A stretch of 64,000 nucleotides of DNA, taken from positions 147,001 through 211,000 of the forward strand of contig NW_026733046.1 of NCBI RefSeq assembly GCF_028476545.1. The letters run 5' to 3'. The translations under genes were made by a program, and so were the position numbers. This document shows positions 54,303-64,000 of this stretch, one piece after another (position 1 is the first letter of the stretch; every line of letters starts with the position of its first letter). Source of the stretch: Physella acuta. Taxonomy: Eukaryota > Mollusca > Gastropoda > Physidae. The notes beneath the pieces were generated by a model that was not told the origin of the DNA, did not search any database, and worked only from the letters and a program-made list of their open reading frames with translations.

Positions 54303-55647
54303 AGCACATCTGACAACTCACCTGACATGTCAACTAAATGACATGTTACCTGACAACTCACCTGACATGTCAACTAAATGACATGTTACCTGACAACTCA
54401 CCTGACATGTCAACTAAATGACATGTTACCTGACAACTCACCTGACATGTCAACTAAATGACATGTTACCTGACAACTCACCTCACATGTCAACTAAATG
54501 ACATGTTACCTGACAACTCACCTGACATGTCAACTAAATGACATGTTACCTGACAACTCACCTGACATGTCAACTAAATGACATGTTACCTGACAACTCA
54601 CCTGACATGTCAACTAAATGACATGTTACCTGACAACTCACCTGACATGTCAACTAAATGACATGTTACCTGACAACTCACCTCACATGTCAACTAAATG
54701 ACATGTTACCTGACAACTCACCTGACATGTCAACTAAATGACATGTTACCTGACAACTCACCTGACATGTCAACTAAATGACATGTTACCTGACAACTCA
54801 CCTGACATGTCAACTAAATGACATGTTACCTGACAACTCACCTGACATGTCAACTAAATGACATGTTACCTGACAACTCACCTCACATGTCAACTAAATG
54901 ACATGTTACCTGACAACTCACCTGACATGTCAACTAAATGACATGTTACCTGACAACTCACCTGACATGTCAACTAAATGACATGTTACCTGACAACTCA
55001 CCTGACATGTCAACTAAATGACATGTTACCTGACAACTCACCTGACATGTCAACTAAATGACATGTTACCTGACAACTCACCTCACATGTCAACTAAATG
55101 ACATGTTACCTGACAACTCACCTGACATGTCAACTAAATGACATGTTACCTGACAACTCACCTGACATGTCAACTAAATGACATGTTACCTGACAACTCA
55201 CCTCACATGTCAACTAAATGACATGTTACCTGACAACTCACCTGACATGTCAACTAAATGACATGTTACCTGACAACTCACCTGACATGTCAACTAAATG
55301 ACATGTTACCTGACAACTCACCTGACATGTCAACTAAATGACATGTTACCTGACAACTCACCTGACATGTCAACTAAATGACATGTTACCTGACAACTCA
55401 CCTGACATGTCAACTAAATGACATGTTACCTGACAACTCACCTGACATGTCAACTAAATGACATGTTACCTGACAACTCACCTCACATGTCAACTAAATG
55501 ACATGTTACCTGACAACTCACCTGACATGTCAACTAAATGACATGTTACCTGACAACTCACCTCACATGTCAACTAAATGACATGTTACCTGACAACTCA
55601 CCTGACATGTCAACTAAATGACATGTTACCTGACAACTCACCTGACA
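54303..55647. repeat. 40-nt minisatellite with internal hairpin, ~33 copies, 200-nt higher-order pattern
   Basis: Almost invariant units contain ACATGTCA, ACTAAA, TGACATGT, a perfect 8-bp inverted repeat with a 6-nt loop. One G/C variant (CTCACATG for CTGACATG) recurs exactly every five units at 54482, 54682, 54882 and 55082, then irregularly. Confidence 0.97.
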
Positions 55648-56255
55648 TCCATCTGGACAACCAACCAACCATTTAAGCCCCACCCCCCACCCCCCCCCCC
55701 ACCCCCCAGGACCTGATTCCCCACGCCCTGACCATATGAGGTGTTGACCGACGAGTTAACGCCCCTGGGGTCACACAGCAGATTACCGGCCCTAAGACTA
55801 GGAGACAGACGAGGTGAACGGACGTGGATCTGCCGGCTGTATCTGGCAGATTTACGAGAGTTGCCATCCGTTGGATGAACCTGTTTATACATTAGCAGTC
55901 ACTGGAATATTCTGTGACTTATTTAATGTATGTAACTTAGCAGTGGGGAGGGGGGGGGGTCTTTAGAGTTAAAAAAAACCACTTTAAAAGACTTTTCTTA
56001 AGATAAAATAAACACCTAATTTTAACAAATAAAGAACAAATTCTTGTAATTTAACAATAATGTTTATTCAGGAACCCGTGATGTCAAACTAGCCGACTGA
56101 TGTCATTTGTTTTCCCATCTTTCGTACTTCTTTAAAACCAGCGAAATTCATTTCATTAAATTGATTTCATCAAATTGATTGCAGCAAATTGATTTTATAA
56201 ATCGATCTCATCAAATTAACAAAACAAAGGGTAATGTTTTTTTCCCATTTTCTTG

Positions 56256-59200
56256 CAGAATTCACGTTTTGTGTGGCCGTTGGTGACGTCATCCCTACTT
56301 GTGCTCCTCCTCCTGCCGGCTGCCGGCCAGAAAAAACTCTTCTGCTACTACGGCAGCGAGTCACAGTACCGGACGTACCCGGGTAGATTCATGCCGGACA
56401 ACATTGACGTCACACTTTGCACGCACGTCATTTTCGCTTTTGCTGACATCAGGGACAACAAGCTGACGTCACAGAACTGGAATGATCTGGGCACTACAGG
56501 TCAGTTTTTGGATGTTGGACCGGTCAGTTATTGGATGTTGGACAGGTCAGTTGTTGAATGTTCGACAGGTCAGTTGTTGGATGTTGGACAGGTCAGTTGT
56601 TGAATGTTGGACCGGTCAGTTATTGGATGTTGGACAGGTCAGTTGTTGAATGTTCGACAGGTCAGTTGTTGGATGTTGGACAGGTCAGTTGTTGAATGTT
56701 GGACAGGTCAGTTGTTGGATGTTGGACAGGTCAGTTGTTGGATGCTGGACAGGTCAGTTGTTGGATGTTGGACAGGTCAGTTGTTGTATGTCGGACAGGT
56801 CAGTTGTTGGATGTTGGACAGGTAAGTTGTTGCATGTTGGACAGGTCAGTTGTTGGATGTTGGACAGGTCAGTTGTTGGATGTTGGACCGGTCACTTGTT
56901 GGATGCTGGACAGGTCAGTTGTTGAATGTTGGACATGTCAGTTGTTGAATGTTGGACCGGTCAGTTGTTGGATGCTGGACAGGTCAGTTGTTGAATGTTG
57001 GACTGGTCAGTTGTTGGACAGGTCAGTTGCTGGATGTTGGACAGGTCAGTTGTTGGATGTGGGACAGGTCAGTTGTTGGATGTTGGACAGGTCAGTTGTT
57101 GAATGTTGGACAGGTCAGTTGTTGGATGTTGGACAGGTCAGTTGTTGAATGTTGGACAGGTCAGTTGTTGGATGTTGGACAGGTCAGTTGTTGAATGTTG
57201 GACAGGTCAGTTGTTGGATGTTGGACAGGTCAGTTGTTGGATGCTGGACAGGTCAGTTGTTGGATGTTGGACAGGTCAGTTGTTGGATGTTGGACAGGTC
57301 AGTTGTTGGATGTTGGACAGGTCAGTTATTGGATGTTGGACAGGTCAGTTGTTGGATGTTGGACCGGTCAGTTGTTGGACAGGTCAGTTGTTGGATGTTG
57401 GACAGGTCAGTTGTTGGATGTTGGACAGGTCAGTTGTATGATGTTGGACAGGCCAGTTGTTGGATGCTGGACAGGTCAGTTGTTGGATGTTGGACAGGTC
57501 AGTTGTTGGATGTTGGACCGGTCACTTGTTGGATGCTGGACAGGTCAGTTGTTGAATGTTGGACAGGTCAGTTGTTGGATGTTGGACAGGTCAGTTGTTG
57601 GATGTTAGACTGGTCAGTTGTTGGACAGGTCAGTTGCTGGATGTTGGACAGGTCAGTTGTTGGATGTTGGACCGGTCAGTTGTTGGATATGTTGGACTGG
57701 CCAGTTGTTGGATGTTGGACCGGTCAGTTGTTGGATGTTGGACAGGTCAGTTGTTGGATGTTGGACAGGTCAGTTGTTGGATGTTGGACAGGTCAGTTGT
57801 TGGATGTTGGACAGGTCAGTTGCTGGATGTTGGACAGGTCAGTTGTTGGATGTTGGACCGGTCAGTTGTTGGATGTTGGACAGGTCAGTTGTTGGACTGT
57901 GCCGGTCAGGTGTTGAATGTTGGACCGGTCAGTTGTTGAATGTTGGACTGGTCAGTTGTTGGATGTTGGACTGGTCAGTTGTTGGGTGTTGGACAGGTCA
58001 GTTGTTGGATGTTGGACCGGTCAGTTGTTGGATGTTGGACAGGTCAGTTGTTGGATGTTGGACCGGTCAGTTGTTGGATGTTGGACAGGTCAGTTGTTGA
58101 ATGTTGGACTGGTCAGTTGTTGAATGTTGGACAGGTCAGTTGTTGGATGTTGGACAGGTCAGTTGTTGAATGTTGGACAGGTCAGTTGTTGGATGTTGGA
58201 CAGGTCAGTTGTAGAATGTTGGACTGGTCAGTTGTTGAATGTTGGACTGGTCAGTTGTTGGATGTTGGACAGGTCAGTTGTTGGATGTTGGACAGGTCAG
58301 TTGTTGGATGTTGGACAGGTCAGTTGTTGGATGTTGGACAGGTCAGTTGTTGAATGTTGGACAGGTCAGTTGTTGAATGTTGGACAGGTCAGTTGTTGGA
58401 TGTTGGACAGTATTGGTCAGTGGTTGGATGTTGGACAGGTCAGTTGTTGGATGTTGGACTGGTCAGTTGTTGGATGTTGGACAGGTCAGTTGTTGGATGT
58501 TGGACAGGTCAGTTGTTGGATGTTGGACAGGTCAGTTGTTGGATGTTGGACAGGTCAGTTTTTTGATGTTGGACCGGTCAGTTGTTGGATGTTGGACAGG
58601 TCAGTTGTTGGATGTTGGACAGTATTGGTCAGTGGTTGGATGTTGGACAGGTCAGTTGTTGAATGTTGGACAGGTCAGTTGTTGGATGTTGGACAGGTCA
58701 GTGGTTGGATGTTGGACAGGTCAGTTGTTGGATGTTGGACCGGTCAGTTGTTGGATGTTGGACAGGTCAGTTGTTGGACTGTGCCGGTCAGGTGTTGAAT
58801 GTTGGACCGGTCAGTTGTTGAATGTTGGACTGGTCAGTTGTTGGATGTTGGACTGGTCAGTTGTTGGGTGTTGGACAGGTCAGTTGTTGGATGTTGGACA
58901 GGTCAGTGGTTGGATGTTGGACCGGTCACTTGTTGGATGCTGGACAGGTCAGTTGTTGGATGTTGGACAGGTCAGTTGTTGAATGTTGGACAGGTCAGTT
59001 GTTGGATGTTGGACAGGTCAGTTGTTGGATGTTGGACAGGTCAGTTGTTGAATGTTGGACAGGTCAGTTGTTGGATGTTGGACAGGTCAGTTGTTGGATG
59101 TTGGACAGGTCAGTTGTTGGATGTTGGACCGGTCAGTTGTTGGATGTTGGACAGGTCAGTTGTTGGATGTTGGACCGGTCAGTTGTTGGATGTTGGACCG

Positions 59201-62200
59201 GTCAGTTGTTGGACTGTGCCGGTCAGTTTATCTCTGGTCGGGGACGGTGTGGTCGGGCCAAGGATATCGTAGCGTAGGTTCGAGTCTGGTCTGCACCCAC
59301 TCCAGATACAACTCAGCTTAAATGGATACCTGGCTATGCCACAGAAAGGCAACTGAACCGTTAACTTGCCAATCACCTGACATACCATGTCCATACACCA
59401 GCATTGTTTTACCTACACCACTGGAACGTTCCACCACAATCACGTGACATGGTTCGAATCTTCTGGCCAGGTCTGTATACCCAAGTGACAAGGCTCAAAA
59501 CCACCCGACCCTCCCTGAAGATCCTGCTGGCCGTGGGAGGGTGGGTGGCGGGGTACAGGCCCTTTGCCCCGGCCGTCAGGACCAACAAGAGCATGACGGA
59601 GTTTGTCGACAACGTCATCAGCTACCTGAGGGGGTACGGCTTTGACGGGTTGGACATGGACTGGGAGTTCCCGGGGGTCAGGGGCAGCCCCCCGGCCGAC
59701 AAACACGCCTTCACGAGGCTGATGAAGGTAGGGATTGTCACGTGATCGTTCATCTAAAGCTGAGACCTGGTGGGGGACCTTTGGGTGTACACAGTTTTAA
59801 CAGAAGTCAGGTTGTACAATGACTCAATACTAACGAGACCATATACTTTACAACGGGAGTCAGAATCTCTCCCCCCCCCCACCACTGAGTTCCCTATCTT
59901 GATCTGGCAGGGGCACTTACGGGGGACACGATGGTACATCATCAATACACACCTATACAAACATACAACTCGAATTAGAATACGGAAACCATGTTTTTGT
60001 AACCTATTTTATGACTTTCATTTATATAGGCCACTTCCCAATGTGGCATTACTTTATATAGCCAACCTATCACGTGACATTATTTCATACAGGCAACCCG
60101 CCAACCTATCACGTGACACCCCTATAGCCAACCCCCCACGTGTCACCCCTATAACCAATCCCCCACGTGACCTCCCTATAGCCAACCCCCCACGTGACAC
60201 CCCTATAGCCAACCCCCCCCCCCCCTGCTCTATTCCCAGCTGATGTACAACAAGTTTCTAGAAGAATCCATCAAGTCTGGCAGAGAGCGTCTCTTGCTGA
60301 CAATGGCGGCGGCTGTAGGGATCGCCTTCATAGAGGCGGCTTATGAGGCTACGGAGATACACAAGTAAGAGGGGGCTCTTGTCAGTGGTTGTCAGTTGTC
60401 AGTGGTTGTCAGTTGTCTGTGGTTGTCAGCTGTCAGGTTTGTCAGTTGTCAGGTTTGTCAGTTGTCAGGTTGTCAGTTGTCAGGTTGTCAGTTGTCAGGT
60501 TGTCAGTATTTTACACAGGTTTGACGGGTAACTGATAAGTCCTTATATTTATGTATAATCCCTGTATTTGCTCAGGGCATCGTTAAAGACAAAGACCAAA
60601 CACGACTTGGCATTTAACGTGGGTTTGGTGCCTAAATGTGCCATTTATAGCAGTTTAAAAAAACAGTACTAAGGGGGAAGGGTAGAAAACTCTGAACTAA
60701 TGAAATAATGGTTGCTGCTTTAATAAATTTAATAAACGTGACTGACGTCTGAGATGTACTCGATCCAGGTACGTGGACTACATGCTGCTGATGACGTACA
60801 ACTTCCATGGCGGCTGGGACAACTTCACGTCCCATCATAGCACGATGTTTCCTGGTCAGTTTGATCAGGGGGAGGACAGGTGGCTGTGTCAGGTAGGTGA
60901 CATATGACAGGTGGCTGTGTCAGGTAGGTGACATATGACAGGTGGCTGTATCAGGTAGGTGACATATGACAGGTGTCTGTGTCAGGTAGGTGACATATGA
61001 CAGGTGGCTGTGTCAGGTAGGTGACATATGACAGGTAGCTGTGTCAGGTAGGTGACATATGACAGGTGGCTGTGTCAGGTAGGTGACATATGTCAGGTGG
61101 CTGTGTCAGGTAGGTGACATATGACAGGTGTCTGTGTCAGGTAGGTGGCATATGACAGGTGTGACATATGACAGGTGGCTGTGTCAGGTAGGTGACATAT
61201 GACAGGTGGCTGTGTCAGGTAGGTGACATATGACAGGTGTCTGTGTCAGGTAGGTGACATATGACAGGTGTCTGTGTCAGGTAGGTGACATATGACAGGT
61301 GTGACATATGACAGGTGGCTGTGTCAGGTAGGTGACATATGACAGGTGGCTGTGTCAGGTAGGTGACATATGACAGGTGTGACATATGACAGGTGGCTGT
61401 GTCAGGTAGGTGACATATGACAGGTGGCTGTGTCAGGTAGGTGACATTTGACAGGTGTGACATATGACAGGTGGCTGTGTCAGGTAGGTGACATATGACA
61501 GGTGGCTGTGTCAGGTAGGTGACATATGTCAGGTGGCTGTGTCAGGTAGGTGACATATGACAGGTGGTTGTGTCAGGTAGGTGACGTATGACAGGTGTCT
61601 GTGTCAGGTAGGTGACATATGACAGGTGTCTGTGTCAGGTAGGTGACATATGACAGGTGTGACATATGACAGGTGGCTGTGTCAGGTAGGTGACATATGA
61701 CAGGTGGCTGTGTCAGGTAGGTGACATATGACAGGTGTGACATATGACAGGTGGCTGTGTCAGGTAGGTGACATATGACAGGTGGCTGTGTCAGGTAGGT
61801 GACATTTGACAGGTGTGACATATGACAGGTGGCTGTGTCAGGTAGGTGACATATGACAGGTGGCTGTGTCAGGTAGGTGACATATGTCAGGTGGCTGTGT
61901 CAGGTAGGTGACATATGACAGGTGGTTGTGTCAGGTAGGCGACATATGACAGGTGGTTGTGTCAGGTAGGTGACATATGACAGGTGGCTGTGTCAGGCAG
62001 GTGACATATGACAGGTGGCTGTATCAGGTAGGTGACATATGACAGGTGGTTGTGTCAGGTAGGTGACATATGACAGGTGGCTGTGTCAGGTAGGTGACAT
62101 ATGACAGGTGTGACATATGACAGGTGGTTAAGTCAGGTAGGTGAGATGACAAAGTGGCTGAATCAGGTTGGTAGATGTGTCAGATATGTCATATGACAGG

Positions 62201-63829
62201 TAGTTGATATGACATGTGGTTATGTCAGGTGCGTTAAATGCGCGTGGTCGTGTAGCTATCAGAACTTAACCACCTCATCTAACTTAGCCACCTCATCTAA
62301 CTTAACCACCTAATCTAACTTAACCACCTCATCTAACTTAACCACCTCATCTAACTTAACCACCTCATCTAACTTAACCACCTCACCTAACTTAACCACC
62401 TCATCTAACTTAACCACATCATCTAACTTAACCACCTCATCTAACTTAACCACCTCATCTAGCTTAACCACCTCATCTAGCTTAACCAATTCATCTAACT
62501 TAACCACCTCATTTAACTTAACCACCTCATCTATCCTCAGAACTGGGCTCTCAACTACTGGCTGTTTATGGGAGTACCGAGGTCCAAAATACTTTTAGGT
62601 GAGTCCATGTTTTTATTGAGGTCCAAAATACTTTTAGGTGAGTCCATGCTTTTATTGAGGTCCAAAATACTTTTAGGTGAGTCCATGTTTCTATTGAGGT
62701 CCAAAATACTTTTAGGTGAGTCAATGTTTTTACCGAGGTCCAAAATACTTTTAGTTGAGTCCATGTTTTTATTGAGGTCCAAAATACTTTTAGGTGAGTC
62801 CATGTTTTTACCGAGGTCCAAAATACTTTTAGGTCAGTCCATGTTTTTATTGAGGTCCAAAATACTTTTAGGTGAGTCCATGTTTTTATTGAGGTCCAAA
62901 TTACTTTTAGGTGAGTCCATGTTTTTATTGAGGTCCAAAATACTTTTAGGTGAGTCCATGTTTTTACCGAGGTCCAAAATACTTTTAGGTGAGTCCATGT
63001 TTTTACCGAGGTCCAAAATACTTTTAGGTGAGTCCATGTTTTTATTGAGGTCCAAAATACTTCTAGGTGAGTCGATGTTTTTATTGAGGTCCAAAATACT
63101 TTTAGGTGAGTCCATGTTTTTATTGAGGTCCAAAATACTTTTAGGTGAGTCCATGTTTTTACCGAGGTCCAAAATACTTTTAGGTGAGTCCATGTTTTTA
63201 TTGAGGTCCAAAATACTTCTAGGTGAGTCGATGTTTTTATTGAGGTCCAAAATACTTTTAGGTGAGTCCATGTTTTTACCGAGGTCCAAAATACTTTTAG
63301 GTGAGTCGATGTTTTTATCGAGGTCCGAAATACTTTTAGGTGAGTCGATGTTTTTATTGAGGTCCAAAATACTTTTAGGTGAGTCGATGTTTTTATTGAG
63401 GTCCAAAATACTTTTAGGTGAGTCGATGTTTTTATCGAGGTCCGAAATATTTTGAGTAAATGTTTAATATCGGGGTCCAAAAATACTTTAAATAATTTTT
63501 TTTTTTTGGTCTTTCTAAGGAGGCCAAACTACTTCACTGTGAGTAACTTTTTGTAGGGGAAATAACTAGTCTTGTTATTCTCACAGTTACGTTTTTAATA
63601 TTAAACATTTTATATATTAAGCAAGAAAAAGCCATTGTTGGCGTGAATGCCGGATCCGGCCCTCGTGCCGCATAGTTTGAAATTCTCACGTGTCTCTGCA
63701 GGTTTGGCCACCTACGGGATGACCTTCACCCTAGTGGACGAGAAAAACAATGGATTGCGTGCCCCTGCTCTAGGGGGAGGTAACGGCGGCAGATACACGA
63801 GACAGAACGGAATTCTGGCATTCTATGAG
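56256..63829 (+). CDS. GH18 chitinase, secreted; 6 internal exons visible (312 codons), 5' and 3' ends missing
   Basis: Hydrolyses beta-1,4 linkages of chitin outside the cell. Exons: 56256-56499, 59471-59727, 60240-60364, 60769-60892, 62541-62598, 63702-63829; phases agree throughout. The first visible exon gives a leader (LVTSSLLVLLLLPAAGQ) and then the barrel start KKLFCYYGSESQYR and CTHVIFAFADI. Exon 2 has LLAVGGWVAGY and the catalytic motif FDGLDMDWE, with Glu at visible residue 147, all key acids present. Then LLMTYNFHGGWDNF, NWALNYWLFMGVPRSKILLG and LATYGMTFTL follow in the usual order. The initiator ATG is not in the first visible exon, because the bases before it are a TTGCAG acceptor. 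A short upstream exon must supply it. The gene continues past the right edge after GILAFYE; a chitin-binding tail cannot be judged. Family certain; orthology within the chitinases not resolved. Confidence 0.92.
56500..59232. repeat. 23-nt array seeded at chitinase exon 1 donor, ~115 copies
   Basis: Real junction CTACAG-GTCAGTTTTTGG; unit GGACAG-GTCAGTTGTTGG. The array begins at the donor and fills nearly the whole intron. A block with GGACTGTGCCGGTCAGG is duplicated 884 nt apart (57893, 58777). Confidence 0.97.
59233..59400 (+). mobile_element. tRNA-derived SINE in chitinase intron
   Basis: GGACGGTGTGGTCGGGCCAA (A-box region) and AGGTTCGAGTCT (B box) are followed by the body CAACTCAGCTTAAATGGATA and CCTGGCTATGCC. 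The head matches the SINE at 47812. It directly abuts the 23-nt minisatellite. Confidence 0.55.
60080..60225. repeat. CACGTGACACCCCTATAGCC array before chitinase exon 3
   Basis: About five 26-27-nt units that end in the poly-C tract of the exon 3 acceptor. Each holds a CACGTG palindrome. Confidence 0.8.
60375..60507. repeat. TTGTCAGTTGTCAGG array after chitinase exon 3 donor
   Basis: About nine 14-17-nt units starting 10-15 bases into the intron. Confidence 0.85.
60873..62140. repeat. 31-nt array seeded at chitinase exon 4 donor, ~38 copies
   Basis: Unit GACAGGTGGCTGTGTCAG-GTAGGTGACATAT contains the last 18 exon bases and the donor. A block is duplicated at a 358-nt offset (61215-61463 and 61573-61821). 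Confidence 0.96.
62262..62535. repeat. 18-nt array before chitinase exon 5, ~15 copies
   Basis: Unit AACTTAACCACCTCATCT runs up to the acceptor CTATCCTCAG. Confidence 0.95.
62578..63450. repeat. 39-nt array seeded at chitinase exon 5 donor, ~22 copies
   Basis: Unit has 20 exon bases (GAGGTCCAAAATACTTTTAG), the donor GTGAGT and a CCATGTTTTTATT spacer. It is open in the coding frame from the exon to about 63455. Confidence 0.97.
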
Positions 63830-64000
63830 GTGAACACAGCAAGTATAGGACTGGTTGGGGGGGGGGGACATTTAAACCTACCTAAAACCACCTAATCATC
63901 ATCAACCCTAATGACCCCATCTAATTATCATCCACCTAAATTTGTCCATCTAATTATCATCCACCTAAATGACTACAACCCGGACATTTAATGCGAGCAA

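Noticed and set aside
56500-59321. Many overlapping frames rich in MLDRSVVGCWTGQ
   Set aside because: The 23-nt repeat gives three equivalent frames; this is chitinase intron.

Overview
Eukaryotic genomic DNA: split protein-coding genes, GT-AG introns, and an unusually heavy load of tandem repeats. By rough tally about 40% of the window is minisatellite. The gene content (exocyst EXOC3/Sec6, mitochondrial UQCC1, a secreted GH18 chitinase), tRNA-derived SINEs and an RTE-type LINE suggest an invertebrate animal. A gastropod mollusc is my best guess; this is inference, not proven by the sequence.

Layout. (1) 1-17832, minus strand: the first 14 coding exons (455 codons) of EXOC3. The C-terminal part lies off the left edge, and a 15th exon probably starts at bases 1-20. 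Its introns hold minisatellites and a 1.0-kb Helitron (1246-2247). (2) 17833-20727: divergent intergenic region with an imperfect inverted repeat and many AGATCT palindromes. (3) 20728-32189, plus strand: a complete nine-exon UQCC1 model (303 aa). Its introns carry a 5'-truncated RTE-like LINE, a hAT-type MITE, a mini-Helitron and a piggyBac remnant. (4) 33300-38096: intergenic, with a TIR element near 33.9-34.6 kb. (5) 38097-44686, minus strand: a two-exon gene for a ~799-aa secreted precursor with many polybasic cleavage sites, not recognised. (6) 44700-56255: intergenic or 5' region of the next gene, mostly minisatellites, SINEs and a second mini-Helitron. (7) 56256-63829 and beyond, plus strand: a GH18 chitinase with an intact catalytic motif. 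Its first codons are upstream and its 3' end is off the right edge.

Main observation. In the three multi-intron genes the intronic minisatellites are not randomly placed. Many start exactly at an exon-intron boundary, extend only into the intron, and have a repeat unit that contains the splice site itself, often with 5-29 bases of adjoining coding sequence. Donors and acceptors are thus present in tens of near-identical copies. In two cases (chitinase exon 5 donor, 39-nt unit; EXOC3 exon 11 acceptor, 42-nt unit) the unit is a multiple of three and stays open in the coding frame, so use of alternative copies would add 13-aa or 14-aa modules without a frameshift. I regard this splice-junction-seeded repeat architecture as the feature most worth following up.

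Most long reading frames in the window (up to 1023 codons) are by-products of stop-free tandem repeats and are not reported as genes.
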